From Sequoia sempervirens (taxonomy: Eukaryota; Streptophyta; Pinopsida; Cupressales; Cupressaceae), in contig VDFB02262611.1 of assembly GCA_007258455.2 (NCBI GenBank), forward strand, positions 62,001 through 126,000: DNA of 64,000 nucleotides, given 5' to 3'. The notes under the pieces are model-generated. The model made no database searches. It was not told the DNA's origin and saw only the letters and a program-made list of their open reading frames with translations. Shown one piece after another: positions 46,961-60,911 of this stretch; positions within the stretch are counted from its first letter, which is position 1, and each line of letters begins with the position of its first letter. The position numbers were made by a program, and so were the translations under genes.

Positions 46961-48770
46961 TTTGCAATCAATACCTTCTTCGATAGTATAGATTATGTTG
47001 TCAAATTTTTGGATAGTATGTTCATCATCATGCATATTCTTTGGCACTTGAAAACAATGCATTCTTGATAGGATTTATGATGGCTTTGATAGATTTTATA
47101 AAACTTAAAAAATTGCCCTATGAGGACTCTCATCTATAACTCACTTGATTTTCATGTTAGAACCATTTCCCTCATGTCTTGTGATGGTTGTTGATTGTGG
47201 TCTCACTCTTCAAAGGATATTTTTGTCATTTATAATTTTTGCCAACATCCCACTCTAGACATCACTTTCATTGACTATCTTTATGACTGCCCACTATCAC
47301 TTGTCTTTCTCTCTAACAATGTACTTATAGACTACTATTAGTAGGTTGTTCACAGTTGAATGCCTTTTTAATAGAATGTCATAGAATATAATACTATCCT
47401 TTACCCTTGTTATCACTACCTCCTTGAAGCCATCATCTTCTTGGTAAACACTTTCATACTTTCCATGCCACTGTCCCTTTCATGATGTCGCCTTTGTGTC
47501 CATACCCTTAGCATGATTATAGTCTTGAGTGATTGTGATTATCCTTTGGAGCTTTTATCTTGACTATATTGTCATTTATCTTAACTGTCATCCCATTATT
47601 ATTGTGCCTCTTGCAACTGTGAATAATGGCCCTTTTGAGCATGTAGGTTGTGGTGAGCTTTAAATTGTCATTTTTCCTATCTCCATGCAACCCTATATGA
47701 CTCTCCTATGAATTTTGGTGTCCCTTGATACCTTATAAGCTTCCTTTTCAAGTTTTATGGACTATTATATATCTTAACTATCACAAATTCATTGTTATGA
47801 TACTTCTAATCTACTATCATTTAATAACATATCCATGGTCCTTTACCACTGTCAACTACTCCTTGTAATTAAACTCTTATTAACACTTTTCATGCATAAA
47901 ATGTTGTTCTTGCTGCTATGAACCATCTTTTCTTGACTACTATGGCAAAGAGCCATGTGATAACCTTCCTAATGTGACTGAGAAGATAATGGCTAATTTT
48001 CTTTCAGACTATCAAGCTCTTTATGAACGCTCCTGACTTGCTACTTTTGGACACTTATCTTCATTTTATGACTATCACATGCTTTGAAGATAGTTTTCCT
48101 GCTTCTTGTCTAACATAACTATGTATAATATTCAATAAGCAAGACACTTGCCTTTTTTCACAATTGTTACCCTTCTTATCTTAATACAATATAACAAAAG
48201 GAGGACTTATATGACAACTATTCTCCTATCATAGCTTCCAAGAGGATTTTAACACTTTAACAAATTTTCCATCTCACATATTCTTATTTGAGCCCACCCT
48301 TTATGGCTGAGAAATGACATTGGTAACAATGCCTTTCTTAGTAAGTGACTTGGCATTTTAAGTCCTTAGTCATGCTTAAATTGCAACTCTTTGTTCATCT
48401 TTGAGCATGAAAAGAAAAGAGACATGCCTATATTAAATTGTACATCAATGAAGTCCATGGGTTTTGTAGTATACAATTTTGTTGTTACCACAAAGGCTTC
48501 ATGGTTTCCTTAAATTCAGAGGTTATGAAAAAATAGTATACAAATCCAAACTTTACTCAAGCTCTTGAATACTTCAACAATGTTAAATGCTTGAAAACAC
48601 ACTGGAATACCTAGAAAAAAATGAGAGGAAAAATGCACAAGTCCAACAACGTGGGTGATGCAAATGCATGCCTGAAGCTCTTTCAATGCAAGCAACATGC
48701 CCCCCTTCATCTCTGAAACTTTTGTAACGTGGGAAATCTTCATGAAGCAAGTTGTGACATGGATTGAATC
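46961..48770. other. Non-coding region, CTGTC/CTATC words continue
   Basis: The same word bias persists to about 48200. No ORF with recognisable content. A 75-codon minus frame (48516-48743) has no domain. Confidence 0.4.
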
Positions 48771-48782
48771 AAAGTAGGAGGG
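48771..48782 (+). other. Candidate polypurine tract
   Basis: AAAGTAGGAGGG directly precedes TGTTGGTATTGCAC at 48783, the classic arrangement of PPT and 3' LTR start in a plus-strand copia element. Confidence 0.5.
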
Positions 48783-49413
48783 TGTTGGTATTGCACATTA
48801 TATGAATCTTTCCTTAAATGAAACAAACAATAAACCCTAGAATCTCTCCTCATACGTGGGTTAAGAAAGAATGAAAACTATCCTCGGCACCAAAAAGACT
48901 AAAACTATCCTTCTTGGCACCCAAAGGACTATCTTTTACTTTTTTACTTCCCATTTTGCTTAAGATTTTCCATACTCTCCTTCACATTAACTTTCCCTTT
49001 GCTTCTTTTTAAAACACCTCAATAAAGTGCTCCTAAAATAAAAGTGTCAACAAGACCACTTGTAGATTTTCTATAAAATTATCATATTTGGCATCAAGCA
49101 AGGTGTGTTTTAGATTTTATCTCTTCAAGCCACAAGTTTCATTTATGTGAGCAATGTGAATATTCAAGGATAACTAGTCATAAACTATGCATGCACCCAT
49201 CCTCTTCAATCTCATAGCTGCAAGTGCAAAAGAGAGAGTGGTAATTGTGAGTGACAATGCAAATAATGAATGATTTACATATAAGGTGTATAAAGTTTCA
49301 TAAGTGGTGTGGGAAGGCTTGTGGGCCCTCAATGCCCTTTTTTCATCATGTTTTTAAAATCAAAAGGGAACACATCTTGATTTCCTCACCAGACAAGGGA
49401 TGGCTAGGGGACA
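48783..49413 (+). repeat. Candidate LTR start (plus strand), end unknown
   Basis: Begins TGTTGGTATTGCACA after a PPT-like tract. No partner LTR or pol genes are seen upstream, and the 3' end could lie anywhere before or inside the start of duplication copy 2. The remainder of this interval shows no gene. Confidence 0.3.
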
Positions 49414-49996
49414 TATGCCCTAGAGAAAGGGTGGGAATGGAGATGTGGGGTTGAGGGTTAGAGACACATCCTTATGTATTCCTACATGGAATCTAACTAT
49501 AAGAAGTTGTAAAGTTGAGCATGGATAGTTATGAATCTCATCTCATAAGTGTAAAAGGTATAGACACATGTGAGGAAGAGTTGTGTTTGCATTAAAGTAG
49601 GCCAATTAATGACAATAATAAGTATTTTTCTAATATGACTACAATGTTTTTTATTAGTTAAGAAGGGGAAGGGCCTTGATCCCATGGTTACAAATCCAAA
49701 AACTCAAAAAAGGAAACAAGTTGGGGAGAACAACACCAACCAACAACAAGAAACAACAAGTCCAGGGTGGCACGCAAGCCTATTAACAAAATAGTAACCA
49801 TAGAACCACAAAACTTAAGAAAAAATTGAATACTATTGCTAAAGCAGTTAATACTACAAAGACCATTAATAAGGTCCACTAGAGTCCAACAAGTTCTCAA
49901 CCATAACAAAGCTATATTAAAATAGCAGTCTAAAATGTTAAAACAAAACACCAAAAAAAGAAAAAAAGCCATAACCAGAAGAAAGAAAAAAAGCCA

Positions 49997-51956
49997 TTAC
50001 TTGGCTTTAGCAATCAGGTCCCAGTATTCTCCAATATGGGAGACATACTCTCTCCAATCAAGTCCCTCGTCCTCGGCCTGGTCCTTCATATCATCATTCT
50101 TTCCCATCTTCTTCAACTTTCTAGTAATCTTGATTTGGCTCAAGAGAACACCAACCATTGCCCTACGCATGAGGCCATTCATCACCTTCATCAAAGTGAT
50201 AATGGCTTTCTCCATGTCATCCATTTGGACCTGCATGTAAGTCAACCTACTTTTCAAATAGTCAGTATTAGAATCATCAACAATATTAATATCTTTAGCA
50301 ATGTTCTCAGTTTCAAGAGCTTTCATAATTTCATTCCTTGGCTCTTCTTCAATTTTGACTTCTTCCTCCTCATTTTCTTCTTTCTCCTCCATTTCCTCCT
50401 CTCCCATATCATAAGCTCTCTTCAAAATCCATTTCGTCACTGTCTTCATCAACCTGTGCCTCAAACTCTTCCACCTCCAAATCTACGTCCTCTTGAAATA
50501 TGGCTTTTTGTTTCTGCTTCTTGTCTTGTGAAGCAGCCTTTGCAAGGTGAGCAAATCTTCGGCCTCCATTGCCCAGACTCAACTTCCTATCCTCCAAATC
50601 CTCGGTTTAAATACCCTTTTTTTCTTCACTTATAGTGATGACCTCATTTTGATTTTTCAACTCTTTTTTCAGTTTCTTGGACTTAGGTGGTTCAAGGAGA
50701 AGAGGGGAATGTTTGTGTTTCTCAGGGGTTGCTTTAACCAACTCGAGCTCGAGGGAGATTTTATCAAGAGTCTTCTTACCCACAGGGGTAGAAGGGTTAG
50801 AAATTTTAGCAGCAAAGGAAGAGATTTTAGTAGGGATATTCAAATTTCTTTCAACAATAAGGGGTGGGGGTCTAGGGTTAGGCTCCTAAAAGGGGTTAGC
50901 CTCCGCTAAAGGTTCAAAATTTTCCCTGGCATTTTGATTCTCAATTTCCCGTCTAGCTGCCAAAGGATTACCATGTGGGTTCAAGGCTAAGGCATGCTTA
51001 TAAAGAGCAAGCATTAAACCTTGGTGTAGGGGAGGATTCACACCCTTTTCTATGTTAAGTTGTAGAGAGGAGAGCAGATAAAATGGAAAATTTATATGCT
51101 CATTGTCACCGATATGATTCAACAGAGGAAAGTGATGTGCATGAACAATCATATATGTACCTTCAAGAGTAAAATACCACATCAGAAACATATTGACCAA
51201 AGCATAGGGAGATGAGAGTTTGAGCCGTGCATACCCATTTTGAAACCTAGTAATATTTTCACCATCATGGAGGAACTTGTCAACAAAATATTTGTAGTCA
51301 ACTCAGCTCTTCTTCGCCACCTCAATTCCATAGTTTTGCAGGCCCGTAGCCTCTGCTATGAACCGAGTCGTCACCTCAAATCTAACCACTCCAATAGCCA
51401 CATTCCCCTTTCTCCATGAGTTGGTGAATTTCACCGTTAGGCTTTCATTGTAACCTTTCACGACTTCAAAAAAAGGAGCCATTCCCGCTCTGCTAAATAG
51501 CCTCCAAAGATCCGCATTTTTTCTTAGAGCCTGGAAATTCAGTGGCTCAGTTTGCTTTCTAGGCCCACCCATTTTAGAGCATTGTAAGCTTTTAGGATTT
51601 TGCGAGCTTTTCCTCATAACCCCACTCCACCTTGGCAACCTTCCAAACTTGCAGATCACACTTTTGCTTGCATTTTCGAAATAATCACTTTCTGAAAATA
51701 ATTTTGAGAACTTTCTTAATGAGATGGCCAATATCCCATTTGTCGGGGCTAAGAATTCATTATTATTATTACAAATAATAAATGAATCTTGATTGTTCGT
51801 AGCAAGCTAATCTTCACATTGGAGGTTAGATTTGACATAAGGCACATCAGTACACTTGGATTTGACACTATCCTTTGTGTTGATAAAATCCATGTGATCC
51901 ATTATAATCTTGGGAAAGAAATAATAATTGATTTTTTCACCTGAGGAGATCTTCAT
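49997..51956 (-). pseudogene. LINE A ORF3, copy 2
   Basis: Same layout as 584-2555. The ATG used in copy 1 is ACG here, so the first in-frame ATG is at 51956 (MKISS). The conserved N-terminal block lies in 51303-51731, mostly open here (LPRWSGVMRKSSQN, LWRLFSRAGMAPFFE, FTNSWRKGNVAIG, FIAEATGLQNYG). The acidic and coiled-coil part is 49997-50464. A TGA near 51303 and a frameshift near 50410 match the lesions in copy 1, so ORF3 was already dead before the duplication. Confidence 0.7.
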
Positions 51957-52038
51957 ACTCAATGTCGTACCACTATTATTATCATTATTCTAAGAGCCTT
52001 TTATTACACAAGATCACATAAAATGTCAATCCATTTCC

Positions 52039-55000
52039 TCAACTTTGTATGTTGTACACATATTCATATTTTTCTTTGAGCACTTTGTCTTTCAATGACA
52101 AAGGCAATTGATTGTTATCCTAGTGGGTCCACATGTTACACTTAAGCACTTCGTTGGTCGCACAGTCAGTCAAGATATTTCCTTCTCTAAACACATGTTC
52201 CACATGACAATGAGTAAAGAAACTCATTAGGGACTGCATTTTTCAATGATGTCTTTTAATTCCCAAGGGGTCGCGACACCTCCATTCAATATGTCCACAA
52301 TTAATTTGGAATCTCCTTCTAAAATTACCTTCTTAAAACCATATTCTCTTAGAGTCTTTATACCTTCCCAAACAACCATTGCCTCAACTTTATTGTTAGT
52401 GCAAAATCCCATATTTATACCATAGCTCATTATGCAGTCTCCCAGATGGTTTCTAAGCAGTCCTCCTACCCCAACCATGCTCAGATTACCTTTTGAGCAC
52501 CCATCAAAATTGCATTTAATTCATTCCCTTTCAAGAGGGACACAACCAATAGCCTTCCTAGCTGAAATCGTGGCCCAATTAAGATTAGTAAGGTCCTTCT
52601 TTAGACCCCAGACCTGCTTAATTCTCAATTATTTATAGGTCGGCTAGACTTTAGAGAATTTGTATCCTCCCACTTCCATATTTTCTTGTATTTGGTATTT
52701 TATGATCATACAAACCTCATAGCTACTTCTCTCTGCCTCCCTAAAAACCCTATTATTCCTTTCCTTCCAAATTCCCCAGGTTAAAAAGGGTGGGTTTGAT
52801 TCCAAAGATCCACAATGACATCATGGGAGAAAGGACAACTGGACCAACTTTCAACAAATTTCTTCATAGTTGGGGAAAACACCCAATCAATGAACATCAA
52901 AGGAAGGAAGAATGACCAAACTTCTCTAGAGAACTGACAATGGAAGAAAAGGTGCATTACTGACTCTTCATCCTGCTTGTATAGAATGCATCTATTGAAA
53001 AGCTGAAAACCTCTCCTAACCAGATCATCTATTGCTAGAATTTTTCCATGTGAAGCAGCCCACAAGAAACAGTTAACTTTCAGACTAAGTATTTTAATCC
53101 ACACTTTGTCCCAATGAGGGTCTCTACAATTAGTTAGGGGTTTCACTAATTCATTATAAGCATGTTTAACTCATAAGCAACCTGAAGAGTTACCCTTCCA
53201 TAACCATTCATCTTTCCTTTCATTGGAGAACCAATTCATCTCCCCAATGAGGTTGTGTAACCTTTGCAAAATCGACTCCAAATTAATCTGTCTATGACCT
53301 TTCAATTTGGCGCTCCTTAGCAGCCTGTTAAATTCCTTCCATTTAGGTTCTTCGAACTCCCAATTGATATAGTCCGCCACCTTTACACCACATATTCTTG
53401 TCAGGATTTTTTTAAGGGGGTTGAAGCCTTCTAAGGAAGAGAGGGGAATCCTCAGTCTAAGGGTCTTTCCAGAAATCAATGTCTTTTTCATTACCAATTC
53501 TCTTTCTCATCCCTAATTTCAGCACATTTTTTATTTTGATAAGATGGTTCCAGAGAACTAACCCATTAGGCAGATCAGTAGCAGAGAGGAAACAACCAAG
53601 ATCTTTGTTCTTCAGATATTTAGCTTGGAAAATCTTCACCCAATCCTTAGAACCTTCCAAGAGATTCCATCCTAGCTTAGCAGTGAGGGCTTTGTTAAGC
53701 AATTTGATTCTCCTTATCCCCAACCCTCCAACATTTTTAGGAGTACACACTTTCTCCCAACTTACCAACGCCAATCTATTTTTCTCTTCTGTTCTAGACC
53801 ACATGAATCTTCTCTTAATTTGTTCTATTTTGTCCCCAATGAAGGCCAAGATTTTAAAGAGAGACAAATAGTAGACCAGGATATTTTGTAGAGAGGCTTT
53901 TAGCAATTGTATCTTCCCAACTAAACTTAGAAGTTTACCTTTCCAACCTGCCAATTTTTTTTGAACTCTCCCAATCAGATGATTCTAATAATTATTTTCC
54001 AAATTTCTAGATATCAGAGGTAGCCCAAGGTAGATTGCAGGTAAAACAGCTTCCTGACAACCCAAGATCCTCACCACTCTTTCCTTCACTAATTGGTCAG
54101 CATTGAAGAAGTATATATTGCTTTTATTATAGTTAATATGCTAGCCAGAGACAGAAGCATAGTCATTTAAAATAGATTTCCAAAGGCTAGCTTCCCCTAC
54201 CGAGGCTTCACCAAATAGATTGGTATCATCAAAAAACTATTGATGGGAGTCAGACAGGAGTGACAAAGCAGCTTTAACTCCTATAAAGGCCTTAGAGTCA
54301 ATTAGCTTTTGGATATTCCTTCCAAGGACCTCAACAACTATTATAAAAAGATAGGGGGAGAGGGGATCTCCTTGTCTTAGGCCACAACCACATGAGAAGA
54401 AACCCTAGGGGACACCATTAACAAGAACCAATCACATAAGGGAGGTAACACAAGAAGTGAGCAACTTAAGGAATCTGCCCTCAAACCCAAATTTCCTAAG
54501 AACAACAAAGAGAAATGACCAAGAAACTCTATCATAAGCCTTAGATATGTCAATTTTCAAGGCCATCCTAGGGTTTTTACTAAGATACATAGAGTGAAGG
54601 ATTTCATGGGTAGTAATAACATCTAAAATGTTTCTTCCTTGGACAAATCCTTTCTGGTTCAGGGCTATCATTTTGCATAACACAACTTTAAGTCCAAACA
54701 CAAGGAGCTTTGAAAAGATTTTATAGACAATGTTGCAAAGCTTAATGGGTCTAAAGTCCTTAACATAAGAGGATTCTTCATTCTTGGGGATAAGGACAAT
54801 AAAGGTGGCATTCAATTGGTTTAGGAGCCTCCCCGATCTAAAGAAATCTTTAGTAGCATTGAATAAGTCAGTTTTAACAATATCCCAATAAGTCTAAATA
54901 AAGGCAGGAGGGAACCCATCAGGTCCCAAGGCTTTGTAAGCCCCAAAGGAGAAAACAACCTATTTAACTTCCTCCATAGAAACAACATTAGACATAATCT

Positions 55001-55307
55001 TTAAGTCTTGTTTAGATATAACTTTAGGAATCACTTCAAGGAAATTGTGTACCTGATTAGCATCACCTTGGGCATTCTGGAAGGAGGAAAAGAAGTTAAC
55101 AACTTCCTCGGCAATTTCTTTTTTAGTCGAAATCGTGGATCCATCTTCTTTCTTAAGCAATCTAATCATGCTCCTACTTCTATGTTTCATGGTAGATTGA
55201 TAGAAGAATTTAGTATTGCGGTCTCCTTCAGTAAGCCATTGGACCCGAGACTTTTGTTTCCAGAAAATCTCCTCCTTTTGTTGAATCTCACTATAATGTT
55301 AGATTAG
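52039..55307 (-). pseudogene. LINE A ORF2 remnant, copy 2
   Basis: Same domains as copy 1: pre-RT (54960-55190 open here because the TAG of copy 1 is CAG), RT core 54432-54815 with DISKAYDRVSW, FFDDT near 54224-54237, connection 53457-53954, zf-RVT-like 52781-53146 and RNase H 52227-52478. One codon of the LDVVITTHE stretch is deleted. A one-base loss near 52237 shifts the RNase H end. Confidence 0.85.
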
Positions 55308-55722
55308 TTTTAATGACCAATTTAGTGGAAAAAATATAAAAAAATGAAAGTATTCAAATGAATAACCTAGAAATTTTCAGTGTTGCACCCTGATGAGTAT
55401 CACCTAGATGTGATGAGTGGGAAGTGGATCATTCATGGTCATGTAGGGTTTATGCAAACCACTATTGATGAAATATGGGTTTGTTAATTAATACACAACT
55501 ACATCTTAATAAAATATCAAAAATAGAAAAAAATCACAATCTAGAGTCAAATTTCAATATCCATTGAATGTTAAAATGCTTTTTATTAGAAAAAGTGGGA
55601 AATGATGGTCCTAACCCTTTACAAAAATTGTCATAAGGCAAGACAAAACATGCCCCAAACTAGCTAGACACAACAAAATAACATCACTCCAAGTATAGCT
55701 GCAACCAAGTTGTTGAAAACAA

Positions 55723-57151
55723 TTACAAACAAAAGAAAGAGTTGGGACTCCTAGGGTCCACCTTAGGCAATGCTAGGCCTTGAATGATTTGGCCTCTCAC
55801 CCAACACTCTAGCATGAGTACATTGGATAATGAATCAGGAATACCTTTCTTCCTCCTCCACACAACATTCCAAGAGATATTATCTTCCAAGTTCTCAGAA
55901 CAAGGGGAAGCGAGGGATTCTCTCACATAGATCCCATCAACGTGTGAAGAAAGAGAAATAGAATGGAAAGGTGAAAGGTGAATTTCCACCACATAAGTAA
56001 TTTGGAGCTCATCCAAAGATGAAGGAAAAATGAGCTATGAGATCAAGACAAGAGGTTCTCAAATAGGATCCAAAGGGCACATTAAAGCCACACCAGAAGC
56101 TAAGGAAGCATCATCATTCTAAGAGGATCCATTCGATGGAGAATTAAGGGAATGAAGAGTCAAGTGACCTTCGTTAGTGTTCATCCATCAAGTAGTAATT
56201 CCATTATTTCGAGAGAGAACAATTTATATCTTGGTGACCAATGGAGAAGCAACTTTTGCATTTGAAAGGGAGACCCTCATAATTAATAGTTTGAGTCCAA
56301 GGCCTTTCCCCAACCATCAAAACCACATCCCTGTAAAGAGGCTTAGAGATGTCAATTTTGACCAGAATATGAGAAAAAGTAGAGTACCTCATGTAGGAAG
56401 TGGTATCATAAATCAACCTTCAAGAAGCAACTGATAGACTTCCCTATGGCCTCATAACAAGAAACCTCCCAAAACTGGAGGGGCAGATTCAAAATTCAAA
56501 CCCACATTGGACACACATATAGAGGTTTACTTAGAGGGTTAAAGTAAGTTGACCAAGTTTTTAAGGAGAGAGAGTGCTCTCCCCAAGACCACAATTTACT
56601 ACACAACACCAAGTCTTTGTCCTCAAAAGAAGCAAAACAAGCAATGAAGAAACCTTTAGCACAAGGGAAGATCAATATTACTTTCCATGAGAGGCCTCCA
56701 AGAATCCAACATCTAATTGTGAAGGTCTAACAAAAAAGGCCAAAGGTTGTAGGACCTACACACTAGACCCCTACGTTGATAAAATTCTTCGTGTTTCACC
56801 ACATCTTGGTCACAAACCACCACCGAGGAGGATTTTGCACAAGGGATGGGATGAATTTTCTCCTTCAAATGGAAAGTAGCACCAACAACACCTATAACAT
56901 TAGCAAAGATCTTATGACCAATAGGAGGCTTTGCCCCACCATTGAGAATGGTAACAGTTATAAGAGGCTAACAAACCCTAGGCATGAGCACCGTAATAGG
57001 AGAGGCACCAATAGAAGTTGTAGAAAAAACATACACATCACCAAAAAAGGTAACACACTAGCAATAGATGTCACACCTATAAAAAAAGTAGACAAGCCCT
57101 TGATAAGTGATGCCTCAACCACAACAAACCATGGATGAGCAACAACATATG
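55723..57151 (-). pseudogene. LINE B ORF1, DUF4283 and zinc-knuckle part, copy 2
   Basis: The frame at 56204-56416 is open across HILVKIDISKPL and the complete knuckle CKSCFSIGHQDINC (CX2CX4HX4C), with the first Cys codon TGC at 56258-56260 where copy 1 has TGA. The C-terminal frame is 55723-56016. Other stops and frameshifts upstream remain, so it is still a pseudogene. Confidence 0.75.
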
Positions 57152-57925
57152 TGTTGATTACAAGGTGAAGGAAAGCTACAATATGAACTTATGCAAGTGA
57201 ATTTAGATCTGAAAATCATATTACCAAATCATATTTAAATATGTGATTGCAATCTACATCACAATATAAAAATCAATAAGTAAAATGTGGCACTAGATTT
57301 TCATGGAGAAACCCTTTCGAAAAAAACCTCCACACGAGAAAAGAGGGCAAGTATATTGTTAATATTCAAATGAGAGTACACAATAATACACTCCACTATT
57401 GATCTTTGATCAACTTGGAAACACCCTATTACTTGCAAGAACTCAACATCCAAACTACCATCTCTTGGCTCCAATTTATAGAGATTGTGGGAGGTCAAAC
57501 CATGAATGGTAAACCAAAACAAGAGGTACAAAACCACCTACAAAAACCCACACCCCCTTCTTGGACAACCAAAATAAAATAAAATATTAAATGGAAATTA
57601 CAAGGCTCCAACATGGGTGTGTAATCCATAGCCTATCTAACTCCTGACTTTTTGGATGCTCTGATAACCTTTTTGATCCCCGATGACTCACCAATGGACA
57701 GCTTTTTTTCTCCAATCTTGAGTGCCCCATCCAAGACCTTCCAAGTTCCAAAATTTATGCCTAAGAAAGATGCCTTATCCATTTTTTATGTGTAACCTCC
57801 ACCAAAATTAAATCCTCTCTTTAAAATATAATTACAACATGCCAAAATTTAATGATTTTCTCTCATGTCTCCTAGAACACATAAATGACATAGGATTACA
57901 AGGTTAATGTCACATTATCCTAACA
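57152..57925 (-). repeat. Copia 3' LTR, copy 2
   Basis: TGTTGATTAC...CCTAACA, 774 bp. Followed by TTCTCTCACTT, the reverse complement of the PPT. Confidence 0.9.
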
Positions 57926-58119
57926 TTCTCTCACTTGAAATTATACATTGTAATTACATCCAAGAGATACAAATAATAAAATTAAGTACAATGATCAAGG
58001 CCCATGTCCTTCTTGCACCAATAGAACTTATATGTGGTCACTGGCTTCATAAGATAATTGTAACATTATTCAAAGTGTCAACCTTTTCAATCAAGACCTT
58101 ACCATTCTCAACCATATTT

Positions 58120-59400
58120 CCTCCTTAGAGGAATGTGTAGTAGTCATATACTCTACTTCAATGGTGAACAATGCAACTGTAGGTTGCATCTTACTCGTCC
58201 AACTCACTACACCTCCAAACAAAGTAAATACATAGCCACTAATCGACCTTTGACTATCCAAGTCACCTGCCCAATCTGCGTCAACAAAACCTTATATTTT
58301 GATGACTTGAATACATCATTTGTATTGTGATAAACCAAATAGTAATATGAAGTACCATGCAAATATCTAAATCCCCTTTTAACAAAAGTCCAATGCCCTT
58401 TATTAGGGTTAGACATAAACATGCTTAGAACTCCCACTGCTTGGGCTATATCTGATCTAGTGCAAACCATTACACACATCAAAATACCAATGGAACTAGC
58501 ATTAGGCACATTAAACATATCCTCAAAATCATCATCAGAATTAGGACACATATCTAAGCTCAAGTTAGTATCAACTAGAAATGGAATATTAACTGGCTTA
58601 TAATCATGCATATTAAACCTCTGCAAAATGGTATCAACATACTTACTCTAACTTAACCAAAGTTTTTGTGATATGATCTCTCTTGATCTCCATCCTAAGA
58701 ATATATTTTTTTAGCCCCCAAGTCCTTCATATCAAATTTGCCAAAAAATTGTTTCTTGATCTCACTAATTATCACCTTGTTGTTACCAATAAACAACATA
58801 TCATAAACATACAAGACAATAATTAGAATCTAATCATCAATAACCTTAATGTACACACAATGATCCTCCTTTCTCCTAAGAAAACCTAACTTCAATGCAA
58901 AATCATAAAAATTCTAATACCACATCTTGGGTGTTTATTTCAAACCATACAAAGATCTCTTCAACCTGCAAACAAATTATTCTTTTCCTTTCGCAACAAA
59001 ACCATTAGGCTATCACATATAAATTTCCTCCTCAAGATCCCCATCCAAGAAATAAGTTTTAACATCCATTTTATCTATCTCAAAATAATAAGAAACAACA
59101 ATAGATAATAGGAACCTAATAGAATTCAATTTAGCAACAAGAGAGAAAATTTCACCAAAATCAACTCCCTCTCTTTAGGAGTATCCCTTAGCCACCAATT
59201 TGGCCTTGTACCGCTCTAACCAACCATCTGCTCTAAAATTATTTTTAAATATCCACTTGCAACCAATGGGATTCCTTCCTTTGGGAAAACTAACAAGATC
59301 CTAGGTGTCACAACTATCAAATGCCATTATCTCCTCCTGCATGGCATGCAACCAAGACTTACTTTCCTCCGAAGAGAGAGCCTCCTTGAAATATCTAGGT
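58120..59400 (-). pseudogene. Copia RT and RNase H remnant, copy 2
   Basis: Equivalent of 8700-9990, with the same replaced catalytic residue (YVYDM) near 58800-58815. The longest frame is 58207-58626. Confidence 0.8.
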
Positions 59401-59859
59401 TCATTGTCAATACTCAACAAAACAAATACACAACAATAATCTAATGGGCTATACCTATCAATTGGATTTCATTGCCTTTTGGATCTCCTCAAGGTAGGAG
59501 TAATGGGCTCTGCTTGTTCTTCTTCTTTTGTGTGCTCATCCTATGCATCCTTAGAACTATTTGAACCCTCTTCTTCCTCTCCATCCTCAAAACTATTTGA
59601 ACCCTCTTCTTTCTCTCTATCATCAAATCCATCTAATTGTTCTTCCACATGTGCATCTTCCTGCTTCTCAATATTTGTCTCAAAGTGCACTATCTTTGTC
59701 TTATCTTTCTCTTTTGGTTGTTCTACTCTTGAGTAAGCTCTAAACTCCTCGAAAATCACATCTCTAGAAAAGATTATTTTATGAGTTAAAGGACTCCAAA
59801 GATTGTAACTTACTGTCGCACCGTAACCAACAAAGATGCATTCCTAAGATTTTGGATCT

Positions 59860-60641
59860 AGTTTAGAACACTTCTCTTAATGCGCATGAATAAAAGCCTC
59901 ACAACCAAAGACCCTTAAGTGTGAAACAAAAATATTTTTACCTATCCACATTTCATAAGGATTTTTATCAACAAGATTTGAACAAGGAGATCTATTAATC
60001 AAATAACAAGTAGTACCAATTGCTTCTGCCCAAAAAGCATCTATCAAGCTTAGCACCAATCAACATGTTCCTAGCTCTTTCCATCAAGGTTTGGTTCATT
60101 CTTTTTGATACCTCATTTTTTTAGGGAGCATAAGGAGTAGTCTTCTGCCGAACAATACCCGCATGCTTACGAAACTCATCAAATTCCCTAGAACAATATT
60201 CACCTCCATTGTCAAATCTCAACACTTTTATCTTATAATATGATTACTTCTCAACTAAGGCCTTAAATTTCTTAAACTTAGTGAAAAATTCAAATTTAGA
60301 ATGTATAAAATAATCCAAGTGTATTTTGAGACATCATCAATGAAAGAGACATAATACCGAGATTTACCCAAAAATTCAACATCCACTAGTCCACATACAT
60401 TTGAATGAATGATCTCTAATAATCTCTTTTCCTTATAATTTCCATTAGAAGATGAAGATATATTATGTTTACCAAACACACAATGCACATAGAAATCATT
60501 TTTTCCAATAAAATAATTAAAAATACTATCAACCAACTTTTTATTAAGAATGGTCTTAAGACCTTTTTCACTAATGTGACCCAATCTATGGTGCCACAAC
60601 ATACATGCATTCTCAGTGCTAGTTACATAAAGTAGAGGCAT
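59860..60641 (-). pseudogene. Copia integrase remnant, copy 2
   Basis: LWHHRLGHISEKGL near 60590, core region to 60255, and an open C-terminal part 59877-60059 (IDAFWAEAIGTTCYLINRSP) that is frameshifted in copy 1. Confidence 0.8.
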
Positions 60642-60911
60642 TTAGCCTAAACAAAGTCCCTATCCAAGATCCTTTAGCTATCACCAAACTCCCTCTTACA
60701 ACCTACAAGTAGACTTTTCAAATGTCACATGCATTCCTAAATCATTCAACTTGGATACTAAAATTAAATTTCTCGCAAGTCTTAAAATATGTAAAACATC
60801 ATCAAGAAATTTAATCCTCCCATCACTAAAACACAACTTTACCTTTCCCTTACCAATAATCTTCTTAGTGTTGTTATCACCAAAGAAAACATCTCCCCCA
60901 TCATATGTTTT

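Larger units (their letters stand above)
49647..55338 (-). mobile_element. LINE A, copy 2
   Basis: Counterpart of 234-5925. Its 3' end near 49647 reads TTTTTTATTAG on the plus strand, a slightly better A-tail than in copy 1 (TTTTTGATTAG). Same truncation at the 5' side. Confidence 0.8.
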
